From an uncultured Rhizobiaceae bacterium (lineage in GTDB: Bacteria; Pseudomonadota; Alphaproteobacteria; Rhizobiales; Rhizobiaceae), in NCBI GenBank assembly GCA_958296345.1, contig CATQIJ010000013.1:558001-622000 (forward strand): DNA of 64,000 bases. Reading direction: 5' to 3'. The notes under the pieces are model-generated. The model was given only the letters and a program-made list of their open reading frames with translations, was not told the origin of the DNA and made no database searches. Shown here one piece after another: positions 1-10,178 of the stretch. The position numbers and the translations under genes were made by a program. How positions within the stretch are numbered: the stretch's first letter is position 1; every line of letters begins with the position of its first letter.

Positions 1-361
1 TTATTCTACACTGGCGATAGTCCGTATTGATGGTCATTCCTTCAATGACTTTAAATCTGCACACACCAGATAGGCTTATGTGTATGCGACCATCACCCAT
101 TTCTTGAAAAGCAGAGATACAGCCAATATCACTTAAAGGTGGGGAGCCTTCGTCATTATGCGCATTATTAAAATCAGGCTGTATCATCCCTATAAGTTTT
201 TCGCCGCGTAAAGCGTTGCTCACCATTTTACGATAGCGGGGTTCGAAAATATTAAGCGGCAATTGCCCGCCAGGTAATAATAGGGCACCCGTTAATGGAA
301 ATACAGGAATTGTATCCGGTAAATCATTTTCAAAATTATACGATACGTTTCCAGCTTTCAT
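1..361 (-). CDS. LON substrate-binding domain protein (partial, runs off window start)
   Basis: Reverse-strand translation MKAGNVSYNFENDLPDTIPVFPLTGALLLPGGQLPLNIFEPRYRKMV... resembles bacterial LON-domain proteins. Confidence 0.8.
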   Translation of the reverse strand, partial: MKAGNVSYNFENDLPDTIPVFPLTGALLLPGGQLPLNIFEPRYRKMVSNALRGEKLIGMIQPDFNNAHNDEGSPPLSDIGCISAFQEMGDGRIHISLSGVCRFKVIEGMTINTDYRQCRI

Positions 362-478
362 CGGTGTTCCAGTGTTTAGTTCATTACAAGTTAATCTGGT
401 ACAAAAAATTTAAGTCTCAAGTGCTAAGCGGCATGTTTTCGTGAAATGGTGTATGTATGAATGCGAGAGATACAGAAT

Positions 479-1456
479 TTACGAGAATAACAATGAGGAA
501 AGTTTACGACGTGCAGAAATAGTTATTTCATCGCTCATTCCCCACGCGTCGAAGAATTGAAGGAGTTGAACGCGTGCTGCATCGTCATTCCAGCCAGGCT
601 TTTGTTTCATTATTTCTAAAAGATGATCTGCTGCCTCTTCTTTTTGATGAGCAGCATTAAGTGCGATTGCTAAATCCAGTTTCAGTTGAGGGTCATTAGG
701 TTTGGCATCCAGCTTTGATTGTAAGTCGCTAGACGTTTTTCCTAATGCTTCGGCTTGTTCTGCAAGATCTAATGCTGACTTTAATGAGGTGATTTCTGAT
801 GAGGCTAGTTGTTCATCATCAAGATTAGCCATGACACCGCGTGCGCCATCTAGGTTACCTTCGCTTAAGTAAAGGTGCCCAACACCGGCAATTGCCTGTA
901 AGTTAGTTGGTTCGGCTGTTAAGATATGACCATATATTCTGCCGGCTTCTTGTATGTTGCCTTGTTCTGCTAATTTCTTGGCATCTTCAAGCAATGTTTC
1001 CATTTGATCGCCATCATCTAAAGGACCAGCGATTTTTCCGATGAATTCACGGATTTCTGATTCAGTCTTTGCACCCATGAATGCATCTGCTGGTTTTCCA
1101 TCTACAAAAGCCACAACAGCAGGAATAGATTGAATTCCCATTTGCCCGGCAACTTCCGGGTGCTTATCAATATCCATTTTAACAAGACGAACCTTGCCTT
1201 TTGTATCTGCGACAGCTTTTTCGAGTGCAGGTGCTAATTGTTTACATGGTTCACACCATGGCGCCCAAAAATCGACTAGCACAGGGCCTTGCATTGAGGC
1301 TTGAATTACTTGAGAAGAAAATTCAGCTGTAGAGATGTCTTTTATTGGTGTTTCTGATTTTGTACTTGGCGTTTTGTTTTCGCCAAAAGAAACATTTGCA
1401 CTTTGGTTCGTAGTATATCCACTACCGCCACCAAAACCGTATTCATCGTTACTCAT
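479..1456 (-). CDS. Thioredoxin with C-terminal TPR-like region (CnoX/YbbN type)
   Basis: WAPWCEPCKQ active site and helical repeat tail. Confidence 0.9.
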   Translation of the reverse strand: MSNDEYGFGGGSGYTTNQSANVSFGENKTPSTKSETPIKDISTAEFSSQVIQASMQGPVLVDFWAPWCEPCKQLAPALEKAVADTKGKVRLVKMDIDKHPEVAGQMGIQSIPAVVAFVDGKPADAFMGAKTESEIREFIGKIAGPLDDGDQMETLLEDAKKLAEQGNIQEAGRIYGHILTAEPTNLQAIAGVGHLYLSEGNLDGARGVMANLDDEQLASSEITSLKSALDLAEQAEALGKTSSDLQSKLDAKPNDPQLKLDLAIALNAAHQKEEAADHLLEIMKQKPGWNDDAARVQLLQFFDAWGMSDEITISARRKLSSLLFS

Positions 1457-1965
1457 GCTTCTTCTCCAAACTCTGAAACTTGTATAATTTGCGGCTCATG
1501 ATTTATGTGCTTTAAAAACTGCAATAAACTCTCTTTAGAAATGGTGGTTGTCATCTCATTCGTCAATGGATGGCAATTAATAAGATCGTAGCGCAGCAAA
1601 GGCTCATCAATAATAACACTGACTTTGTTTTGTGTATCATTGATAGGGGCAAAAGCCGTGACGGCCCCAGGTTTTACACCTAACAATTCCATTAAGGCTT
1701 CTGCTTTTCCAAAAGACACTCGCCCTTTTGCACCAATTAATCCATGAATTGTATTTAACTTAATTTGGGCAGAGCCTTCAGCGACGATAAGGAAAAAATT
1801 TCCTTTTTTGTCTTTTAAGAAAAGATTTTTTGTATGGCCACCTGGAATTTCTTGTTTAATCTTAGAAGATTCTTCAACTGTAAAAACTGCCTCATGTTCA
1901 TGAGTTGTTGTTTCTATGTCTAATTTGCTAAGGGTATTGAGTAAGTCTTGTGGGCTTAAAGGCAT
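1453..1965 (-). CDS. Prolyl-tRNA editing protein (YbaK/ProX family)
   Basis: Whole-protein resemblance, including GGHTKNLFLKDKKGNFFLIV. Confidence 0.85.
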   Translation of the reverse strand: MPLSPQDLLNTLSKLDIETTTHEHEAVFTVEESSKIKQEIPGGHTKNLFLKDKKGNFFLIVAEGSAQIKLNTIHGLIGAKGRVSFGKAEALMELLGVKPGAVTAFAPINDTQNKVSVIIDEPLLRYDLINCHPLTNEMTTTISKESLLQFLKHINHEPQIIQVSEFGEEA

Positions 1966-2139
1966 ATCAAAATTCCGTGTAATTATGACAAATCATTAAG
2001 TCTTGTAGGGCGTTATATCAAGACCTCATATTAAAGCCTGTTAAGTATAAAAACCATCATTCAATTTTGATGAAAAAGGTTCTTGCAATTCAAAACGACT
2101 TGCTTCATACAACGTTCACAAGCGACAAGCTTACAGTGA

Positions 2140-2214
2140 GCGGGCGTAGCTCAGGGGTAGAGCATAACCTTGCCAAGGTTAGGGTCGTGAGTTCGAATCT
2201 CATCGCCCGCTCCA
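2140..2214 (+). tRNA. tRNA-Gly (GCC)
   Basis: GCGGGCG...CGCCCGC acceptor stem, GTTCGAATC T-loop, TTGCCAA anticodon loop, encoded CCA. Confidence 0.97.
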
Positions 2215-2387
2215 ATTCAACTTCTCTTACATTCTCATAATTACTCTAAACCCCTTATATTATAAGGGGTTTTGTGTTATGTACGTTTTCATCGTAGAAC
2301 ATGGAATACCATAGAATTCCGTCTATTTGTTGTACATCTGTTGTACAATTTTGCAAATATTCGTAATTTTGTTGTACAAAGAGAATT

Positions 2388-2579
2388 ATGGCACTCACTG
2401 ATGCACAAATTAGAAGCTTAAAGCCTGAAGCAAAACGGTACCGAAAATCCGATAGCAGTGGCCTCTATATAGAGGTCATGACTTCAGGTGCTAAATTCTT
2501 TCGACTTGCATGCAGATTAGATGGAAAACAACGCACTTATTTCATAGGCGAATACCCCAGTCCTTGTTTTGCAAGGTAG
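2388..2579 (+). pseudogene. Truncated tyrosine recombinase/integrase N-terminus (DUF4102-like)
   Basis: MALTDAQIRSLKPEAKRYRKSDSSGLYIEVMTSGAKFFRLACRLDGKQRTYFIGEYP is typical of P4-type integrase N-termini; no catalytic domain follows; lies directly downstream of tRNA-Gly. Confidence 0.85.
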
Positions 2580-2597
2580 TCGGGCAGTGAAAAAGGA

Positions 2598-2674
2598 GAC
2601 TAAAATCTGGTCGTGATGCATCCACTTTGGTCGGGGCAGGTCTGCTTTGTCAGGGCAACGGGGAGATTTTAGTC
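2598..2674. repeat. Perfect 11-bp inverted repeat GACTAAAATCT/AGATTTTAGTC enclosing 55 bp
   Basis: Read directly at 2598-2608 and 2664-2674. Confidence 0.8.
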
Positions 2675-2751
2675 GCGTTTTAACGCGTGACGGTTCCAGG
2701 GTACAATTGTTCCCAAAATGTCCTATTTTTGGCGTTTCTTATAACAATAAA

Positions 2752-2776
2752 ACCGTCATGGGATCATGACGGTTTT
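2752..2776. terminator. Probable bidirectional intrinsic terminator
   Basis: ACCGTCATG-GGAT-CATGACGGT followed by TTTTT; A/T-rich tract on the other side. Confidence 0.8.
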
Positions 2777-2853
2777 TTGAGAAGTTATCAGTTTAGCTTT
2801 TAGACGACATTACAGGTTTATTCTGTAAATTTGTAAGATTGAGTGCTCCAATA

Positions 2854-3774
2854 TTACGATTGTAATTCCGTATTTTGCAGGTTGGGTTGAGGTTTATATT
2901 CAGCAGAAACATTTGTGTTTTTGGCTGATGGTAGTCCCATGAGTTGTTGCAAGTTTTGAATTAAAATATTGGTTTCATGATCTCGTTCCAGCATTGTGAT
3001 GATTTGTTCATCCTTAATACGCAGTTGATCATTTGCGAGGTTTAGTTGTTCTTTGAAGAATTCAAGTTGTTCATCTTTCATGGAGAGCACTTCTTTTAAG
3101 TGGGTAGCATTTTGCTCCGATGAGTCCCTCGAATAGTTCTTGATTGGTGTATTATCCAGAACCTCATCTTTACCCTTTCCAGAGGGCATAATTTGATTAT
3201 GGCGCTCTACAAATTCGTATATTGATCCTCGTTCAATCAGGTACCGAACACCATTTTCTGTTGGTACTAATCGTGCCGCAAGATCGCCATGTTTGCACAT
3301 CCTTTGTATCGTTCGGATTGTTCTCGTAATTCCTTCTTCTCGTAAGAGTTCATCTGTCGTTTCAATGTCTACCCAATCGGCGAAAGGTCGCGGTGCGTCG
3401 TTTGGCGGGTTGTCTGATTTTGAGTTAGTTTGAAGTTCATTATCCAGAGTTTAATCACGTGGGATTTCATTTGTATCCTTTACTGGCGGTTCGACTTCTT
3501 TTTGTAGGTGACGAGACATGTCGTGGCTGGTCGTGCTGTGACCAGACGCATCGGGTACAATCGCGTCCTGTCTTTGCATGTCGGGAACTGTCGTGACTGT
3601 GTCTGAATTGGTGTTGATAATTGTATTATCTGAGCTATGATGGTTGGATGATCTATTTTTAGAATGTGAGAGATTTATTTCTGATGTGTCGTGTCGCGGC
3701 AGTTCACCTATTGTCGCGTGATGACGAGACCCTTCGGTGTCGGGGTTTCGCTTATGATTGTTTATGTCGTTCAT
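2854..3774 (-). pseudogene. HTH plus coiled-coil protein interrupted by an in-frame TAA
   Basis: ORFs 3451-3774 and 2854-3300 share a frame; the 50 codons between them are open apart from TAA at 3451-3453 and encode ...DWVDIETTDELLREEGITRTIRTIQR, continuous with MCKHGDLAARLVPTENGVRYLI. Confidence 0.7.
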
Positions 3775-3812
3775 GATTTAAGTATAACAATTCATCAGCA
3801 GTGGGGAGTTGA

Positions 3813-4976
3813 GATTTTCACATATCATGCAGTCTTTTCTTTGTAGAAAAATCTTTCCCAATCGTTTTATTAGGAGACTTTAACGCTACGCTTGCTAGTA
3901 ATGATTTTGATCAGCTTACCAAAGCTGGCTTTTCTGCACTATCTGCACAAGATGAAATGAGTGGTGCTTTTACCTATTTAAAATCACCTTACAAGAGTCT
4001 AATTGATCATATTTTTCTATCTGCAAACATGAGCAAATATGCTAGCGAAGATGATTTTTTTATTGTTGCTCGCGACAAGGTTGTAAGTCGTTTTGTAAAA
4101 GATACATCCGAACATTTGCCGATTGCTATGCGACTTTCATTATCTAAAATACAGGATATGGAGAAAGGTGAGAATTTAAGTTCTGACTCTGTGATTGATG
4201 ATGAATTTTCTCAAATGTTATCTTCGGTTGGTTTGTCATCACCGAAACATAGCCATGACTCCAGTTCCTTGAGAAAGATAAGCGATCGAGTGGAAGCAGA
4301 AGGGGTCACTGAAAGAATTCCTGAATGGCCTTCACTTTCTTGGCAAGTTTCTGGCCTGACTAAGTCTCATTTTTTTACCCGAAATACTAATTCGTTTAAG
4401 AGAATAATGAACTATGTTAATGAGCAGCTAAAAGTACAATATGGTGCTGGCGCTAATATCCTTACATTAAAAGATATTGTTGTGCTTTTAATGGCGGAAG
4501 CTGGTGTTTCATCAAGCGGTATTATGGATCCAAATTTTATACACTCAAATGGTGAGTATGGGTTTTTTCCACTTCCAAATAATATTGATTATTGGGTGGG
4601 CACAGGCGCGCCTGAATACAACAAGCCGATGAGTGTAGATACGAATATTCGTTATTATCTTGCGTATCTGGGACAACTTAAAAACAAACCGGTTAGAAAT
4701 GTATCTGGTCTAGTACTTTATCCAGGTTTGTTTGAACAACATGGTATTGCAGGCAATACAGAGCGTGCCGCAAAATTACTCGCAGGCATTGTTCATGGTT
4801 ATTTTTGGGAGGGTAATTTCAGTGATAAAATTGTACCGATAAATAAGATTCTAAATGGTTACTCAGCAGATAAACCTCTTGATCAAATAATGGCAGATAC
4901 AGCTTATGCTCACGCTGGTAAAACGCTTATGGTGAATCGTCAGAAAAACATCAATTCTGGTCTAGCCTTGGTTTAG
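3813..4976 (+). pseudogene. 5'-truncated endonuclease/exonuclease/phosphatase (EEP) domain fused to an uncharacterised C-terminal domain
   Basis: The frame is open upstream of the listed ATG (3957) and encodes FPIVLLGDFNATLASNDFDQL...LIDHIFLS...SEHLPIAMRLSL (EEP C-terminal motifs); a stop at 3810 precedes it and the EEP N-terminus is missing. Confidence 0.7.
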
Positions 4977-5036
4977 ATTGAGTATTTATATTTATCAAAA
5001 ATTAGCTTATATTATTATCTTACTTAGGAGAATGCA

Positions 5037-5878
5037 ATGAATCGGATTTTAGGAATAGTTTTCGTTTTACCTTTTTACTTATTGCAAATTTTAACATTAC
5101 ATATGCTGCTGGATATGGACTTTGTAAAGTAGGAACTACTTTGAAAGGTGGTGAGCTTCTATATTTGTCACAAGTTAATAAGAAGTATTGTTGGAATGAA
5201 GTTCCTGACAATGAAAATATGAGTTTTGAAGGTTTTTCAAAGTCAAATTACCAATTTACATATGTGTTTGGTTTCAAAGATAAGAGGATAGAATTTGATC
5301 CTATTTTTACTGTAAAGGTTAAACAACTTAAATCTGGAAATAAAAGTATTAAAGATAAAGTTTCTTTGTACCGAAAAGGGATTAGAACACTTTGTGGTAA
5401 AAGATTTGGTCGAATGGTTGATAATTTCGTAAATTTACCATTTGGTGAATGAGAAGTTGATGGGCGTTTATTCAATACCTTTCATAAAGATGATAAAAAT
5501 GATGGAGGTGCTACTTTAGCTGAATTTCATATTTGGTTTAAGAATAGCCTCGGACAATGTGCGCGGTCAGATAGCCGTAAACTAAAGAAATATTTTGTGA
5601 TAAAGGATATCGATTTTGCACCTGGCAAAAGCTTAGCACAAAGAATTGCGGAAGTATTTGGATTATCTGCGACCACAGCTTTTGCAACTGGTAAAGCTTC
5701 CGCGGTCTATGAAAAAATACGTATAGAACTTCAGAAAGGTCAATTTCGTGGTACAGAATTATCTGCACATTTTAGTCTTGAGCAAAAACACGAATACGAT
5801 GTGATCATTAAGGATTTATCAAGTTATCCAGAGGGTAGATTTTTAAGACCAGAGAAAAGTTTTGGTATTAGGGAATAG
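5037..5878 (+). pseudogene. Secreted hypothetical protein disrupted by one frameshift and one in-frame TGA
   Basis: MNRILGIVFVLPF (frame 0) joins LLIANFNITYAAGYGLCK (frame +2) with one indel near CCTTTTTAC; TGA at 5450-5452 is followed in the same frame by EVDGRLFNTFHKDDKNDGG...VIKDIDFAPGKSLAQRIAEVFG. Confidence 0.65.
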
Positions 5879-5927
5879 TTATAATTTAAATCAACTAAAT
5901 TTTATCATTATCATTGGATTAACCATT

Positions 5928-6329
5928 ATGCTGCAAGATTATCTTAAAAGCTTTACTGCACTTCATGTACTTGCATTAGCTGTAAAAATAGGACCTCAGC
6001 ATATGACAATTCCAGAGAATATTAAAGTCAAAAACCATACTGCATTGAACATGGCAGGATTATCTATCCTAGCTGGAATGTTTCTATTTAGTGTTAATAT
6101 ACTTTCACCTAATGAAATAACCTTCGGTGTTAGTATATTATCTTCAATTTTAGCACTCTTGATTATTGGTGTAATCGGCGTTTTCGTTAACCTTGCAACG
6201 CCTTCTCAAAATAACTTTGCTGATGCGAATATTGCAAGTAGCAACGCAAACAAATGGGGTTCATATCTAATATTATGCCTCTTTGTTGTTCTGATTTCAT
6301 TTTTCTCTATTAATGGAATAAGCGCATAA
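5928..6329 (+). CDS. Hypothetical membrane protein
   Basis: ORF with several hydrophobic segments; ATG at 5928 preferred. Confidence 0.55.
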   Translation: MLQDYLKSFTALHVLALAVKIGPQHMTIPENIKVKNHTALNMAGLSILAGMFLFSVNILSPNEITFGVSILSSILALLIIGVIGVFVNLATPSQNNFADANIASSNANKWGSYLILCLFVVLISFFSINGISA

Positions 6330-6357
6330 TGGAATAAGCGCACTATTTTTTGATGGA

Positions 6358-6582
6358 ATGATAGCAATACCCGCTCTTCGCGCTGGTGGGTGGGGAATAA
6401 ATCTCCCAATTTTCATAACGGTGGCTGCAAGCTCTTTTTTGGGAACGGCGGTAGTATATTATCTTTGTCGTCGCTCTGGTAAAATTTTAGACACAAGAGC
6501 TGTCGCGATCAGAGTTTTTTTAATTACAAATTTTGTGTGTGGAACAATTTTGTATGCGTTTAATTTTGTTTTATTCAGATAA
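6358..6582 (+). CDS. Hypothetical small membrane protein
   Basis: 74-aa ORF with two hydrophobic segments. Confidence 0.4.
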   Translation: MIAIPALRAGGWGINLPIFITVAASSFLGTAVVYYLCRRSGKILDTRAVAIRVFLITNFVCGTILYAFNFVLFR

Positions 6583-6645
6583 ATATCTTTTTTTATTCTT
6601 AATAGTACTCAGTCATAGCCGATCATTATAGTAGCTTTCTTGGCT

Positions 6646-7497
6646 TTAAATTTTAGTGGATATGGATTGTGTCGTTTGCTTTGTTTTATGTGTTGAAACG
6701 ATAAACGCAGCTATAAATATTATTGTCATTACGAGCACGATTGTAGGTGCGGGTGCGCTGTCTAGGTAGAAACTTAGATATACACCTAAGAATGATGACA
6801 GAACTGCGATTGCGACTGAAACTATCAACATCGCTTCAAAGCGCTTTGTTATTAGAAATGCGATTGCACCTGGTGCAATCAGGAGTGCTATTGTTAGAAT
6901 GACACCTACAGCTTTTAGCGCAGAGACAATTGTGAGTGATAGAATAATTAGAAGGCCATAGTGAATAAGTTTCACTGAAAGGCCTGCAACCTTTGCTTGA
7001 ATTTCATCAAAGGAATGTAGCAATAAATCTCGCCATTTAAGTAAGATAATTGCTGTAACAATAAAGCCAATTACAAGTGTTGTAATGATATCATTCGTAC
7101 TAACACCAAGCATATTTCCAAATAGGATATGGTCAAGATGCACGTCTGACTGGATTTTTGTGTAAAGCACAATTCCAAATCCAAACATACCTGAGAAAAC
7201 AACACCCATAACGGTATCTTGTTTTACGCGGCTGTTATCTTTTAAAAATCCTGTAGCAAGAGCGCAGAACATGCCAGCTACAAATGCCCCTATGATGAGC
7301 GGGATGTTGATAATGTAAGCGATGACAATTCCGGGTAAAACGGCATGACTTACAGCGTCGCCCATTAAAGACCAGCCTTTTAAGACTAAATAGCAAGACA
7401 ATAGTGCAGCAGGAATAGCAATGATTACTGCAATGATCATTGCGTTCGTCATGAATGTAAATTGGAATGGTAGGATTAACTCTTCAAAGAACGTCAT
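6646..7497 (-). CDS. sitD: Metal (Mn/Zn/Fe) ABC transporter permease, SitD/ZnuB-like
   Basis: ABC-3 family features (SYLVLKGWSLMGDAVSHAVLPG); start at MTFFEE overlaps the upstream stop. Confidence 0.85.
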   Translation of the reverse strand: MTFFEELILPFQFTFMTNAMIIAVIIAIPAALLSCYLVLKGWSLMGDAVSHAVLPGIVIAYIINIPLIIGAFVAGMFCALATGFLKDNSRVKQDTVMGVVFSGMFGFGIVLYTKIQSDVHLDHILFGNMLGVSTNDIITTLVIGFIVTAIILLKWRDLLLHSFDEIQAKVAGLSVKLIHYGLLIILSLTIVSALKAVGVILTIALLIAPGAIAFLITKRFEAMLIVSVAIAVLSSFLGVYLSFYLDSAPAPTIVLVMTIIFIAAFIVSTHKTKQTTQSISTKI

Positions 7498-8357
7498 GAG
7501 GTCGTGCTTTCTTTTAGCGCATTTTTTGCTTTGCGGTTGTTGGCTAACATGCCGTGTTTTGGCGCAAAGAAAAAAGCGGCTAAGAAAATTAAAGTTTGGA
7601 AACAAACAATGATTCCGCCCGTTGCACCGTCTAAGAAGAAACTAAAATATGCACCAAGAAAACTTGTTAGAGCACCGATGATTACACTTATTATCAAGAG
7701 TTTTGGAAAGTGGTCCGTTAGCAAATAGGCGGTTGCACCAGGTGTTACGACCATAGCAATTACTAAAAATGCCCCTACTGTTTGTAGGGCAGCAACAGTA
7801 CAGGCGGCTAGAATAGCAAAAAACACAATCTTGAGTATTTCTGTATTTAAACCAATTGAACGTGCGTGAGTTTCATCAAAGAAAGTCACCATGAAGTCTT
7901 TCCATTTAATTAGTAAAACTGCGAGAGAAACAACACTAATTATCACAAGTTGTATCGTATCTTCTGGTGTGATTGCCAGAATATTGCCAAGCGTAATGGT
8001 TTGAATGTTTACAGATGTCGGTGATAGGGAAGCCATGAAAAGGCCAAGGCCAAAAAATGAAGTGAAGATTAAACCAATGATGGCGTCTTCTTTTAGCCCT
8101 GTGCGTTGGTTCAGAAAAAGCATTGCACTTGCGGCCAATCCACCAGAAAAGAAAGCACCAATTGCAAAGGGCAACCCCAGCATATATGCACCAGCAACAC
8201 CCGGAACGATGGAATGGCTTAGTGCATCTCCAATTAACGACCAACCTTTGAGCATTAGATAAACAGATAAAAATGAGCACACTGCGCCCACAAGAGTGCT
8301 CACCCACATGGCGTTTATCATGTAATTGTATTCAAAAGGGAGAAGTAGAGTTTCCAT
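7494..8357 (-). CDS. sitC: Metal ABC transporter permease, SitC-like
   Basis: ABC-3 family permease (LMLKGWSLIGDALSHSIVPGVAGAY); operon context. Confidence 0.85.
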   Translation of the reverse strand: METLLLPFEYNYMINAMWVSTLVGAVCSFLSVYLMLKGWSLIGDALSHSIVPGVAGAYMLGLPFAIGAFFSGGLAASAMLFLNQRTGLKEDAIIGLIFTSFFGLGLFMASLSPTSVNIQTITLGNILAITPEDTIQLVIISVVSLAVLLIKWKDFMVTFFDETHARSIGLNTEILKIVFFAILAACTVAALQTVGAFLVIAMVVTPGATAYLLTDHFPKLLIISVIIGALTSFLGAYFSFFLDGATGGIIVCFQTLIFLAAFFFAPKHGMLANNRKAKNALKESTTS

Positions 8358-9205
8358 TACTTCGATTTTTCTTTTTTATCATAAATAACGAATGGGCGTT
8401 CATCATCTGTCAGGACGGTTACTTGTCTTGCGTCTTCATCATCATGAAGATCTGTGCCGCCAAGAACAAAGTGACGAAGTACACCACCAAAAGTGCGCTC
8501 TAAGTTTTCTTGTGTGAAGATTTCTGATGTTAGCCCATAAGCAAGGACGGTTTCTTTGATTAAAATAGTTCTGTCGCAGAATTCTGGTACACTCCCAAGG
8601 TTATGTGTTGAAACGAGCATGACATGGCCTTCTTCACGCATGTTGCGCAATAGCTCGATAATTGCTTCTTCAGTTTTTACATCAACGCCTGTAAAAGGCT
8701 CATCCAGTAAGATGACTTTGCTTTCTTGAGCTAGCGCGCGAGCAAGAAAGACGCGCTTTTTTTGGCCGCCAGAAAGCTCACCGATTTGACGCTTTCTAAA
8801 ATTGCTCATTCCTACTCGTTCTAATGCATCGCTTACAGCTTGTTTGTCTTTGGCACTGGCGATGCGCATGAAGTTCATATGTCCGTATCGACCCATCATG
8901 ACAACGTCTTCGACTAAAACAGGAAAGCTCCAGTCAACTTCTTCTGCTTGAGGAACGTAAGAAATCATGTTGTTTTTAAGGGCGTGTTTTACGCTTTTCC
9001 CGAAAACAGAAACACTTCCTTTAGCGGTAGGGACAAATCCCATAATAGCTTTAAATAGCGTTGACTTGCCAGAACCATTAACGCCAACAAGTGCACTGAT
9101 TGTACCTGTTGGTATTTCGAAACTTGCATCATGCAAAGCTATATTGCCATTACGATAAGTAACGGTCACATCTTCTACTTTAATGCCTGAACTAGAGGTG
9201 CTCAT
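8357..9205 (-). CDS. sitB: Metal ABC transporter ATP-binding protein
   Basis: Walker [10 protein letters not shown], signature LSGGQKKR, Walker B VILLDEP. Confidence 0.9.
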   Translation of the reverse strand: MSTSSSGIKVEDVTVTYRNGNIALHDASFEIPTGTISALVGVNGSGKSTLFKAIMGFVPTAKGSVSVFGKSVKHALKNNMISYVPQAEEVDWSFPVLVEDVVMMGRYGHMNFMRIASAKDKQAVSDALERVGMSNFRKRQIGELSGGQKKRVFLARALAQESKVILLDEPFTGVDVKTEEAIIELLRNMREEGHVMLVSTHNLGSVPEFCDRTILIKETVLAYGLTSEIFTQENLERTFGGVLRHFVLGGTDLHDDEDARQVTVLTDDERPFVIYDKKEKSK

Positions 9206-10095
9206 TGTTTTGCCAATCCATCAGCGATGGTTTGAGATGTTATGCGCAATAGATCAATATAGGTTGGTACTTCACCTTCTGCTTCGCTTAGAGAATCAAC
9301 GTATAGAACACCACCGTATTTCGCGTCTGTCTCACGGGTTATTTGTTTGGCTGGTGCATCTGATATGGTACTTTCAGAAAAAACAACTTTGATGTTATTT
9401 TTACGAACCGAGTCGATGACTTTGCGAACTTGTTGCGGTGTTCCTTGTTGATCTGCATTGATAGGCCAGAGATAAAGCTCTCTCATTTCAAAATCACGCG
9501 CTAAATAACTAAAGGCTCCCTCGCTTGAAACGAGCCAGCGTTCTTCTTGCGGAATGGAAAGAATTTTCTCTTTAAGAGGTTTTACAGCAGCAGTAATCTT
9601 TATCTTATAGGCTTCAGCGTTGGCTTTATAAACTTCTGCATTATCTGGGTCGTGTTTCACCAACCCATCCCGAATGTTGTTAACGTATATAATTGCAGAC
9701 TCTAACGACATCCAAGCATGTGGATTTGGTTTTCCGGTGTAAGGGCCCTCTGCTATTCCCATCGGTTCAACACCATCACTTAAGGTTACACTTGGTACCT
9801 CTTTAAGATTGCGGAAAAATTGTTCGAACCATAGTTCAAGGTTCATTCCATTCCATAAGACAAGATCAGCACCTTGTGCACGGATGATATCGCGGGGTGT
9901 TGGTTGATAGCCATGAATTTCTGCACCAGGTTTAGTGATGGATTCTACAATCGCCGCATCACCTGCAACATTGCGCGCCATGTCAGCGATGACGGTGAAG
10001 GTTGTTATGACTTTAAATTTTTCGTCCGCACTCGCATTGTTGATCAATGAAGAAAGCATAAGGAATGCTAGTATAGGTTTAAGAAGGTTATTCAT
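9202..10095 (-). CDS. sitA: Metal ABC transporter substrate-binding protein (cluster A-I, SitA/ZnuA-like)
   Basis: Signal peptide; [20 protein letters not shown]...[14 protein letters not shown]...NPHAWMS. Confidence 0.9.
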   Translation of the reverse strand: MNNLLKPILAFLMLSSLINNASADEKFKVITTFTVIADMARNVAGDAAIVESITKPGAEIHGYQPTPRDIIRAQGADLVLWNGMNLELWFEQFFRNLKEVPSVTLSDGVEPMGIAEGPYTGKPNPHAWMSLESAIIYVNNIRDGLVKHDPDNAEVYKANAEAYKIKITAAVKPLKEKILSIPQEERWLVSSEGAFSYLARDFEMRELYLWPINADQQGTPQQVRKVIDSVRKNNIKVVFSESTISDAPAKQITRETDAKYGGVLYVDSLSEAEGEVPTYIDLLRITSQTIADGLAKQ

Positions 10096-10134
10096 TTTTT
10101 ATCCGAGAAAATTTTACTTCAGAATTATTACATA

Positions 10135-10178
10135 TGCGAATGGTTCGCAAAGTCAATGCAATTGCAACTCATTCGCAA
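10135..10178. promoter_or_regulatory. Two Mur/Fur-like operators upstream of sitA
   Basis: TGCGAA-TGG-TTCGCA (10135-10149) and TTGCAACTCATTCGCAA (10162-10178), both dyads of TGCRAA type. Confidence 0.6.

Noticed and set aside
2220-6640. Attachment-site duplicate of the tRNA-Gly 3' end at the island's far side
   Set aside because: I looked for TTCGAATCTCATCGCCCGC-like sequence and found no second copy in the window.
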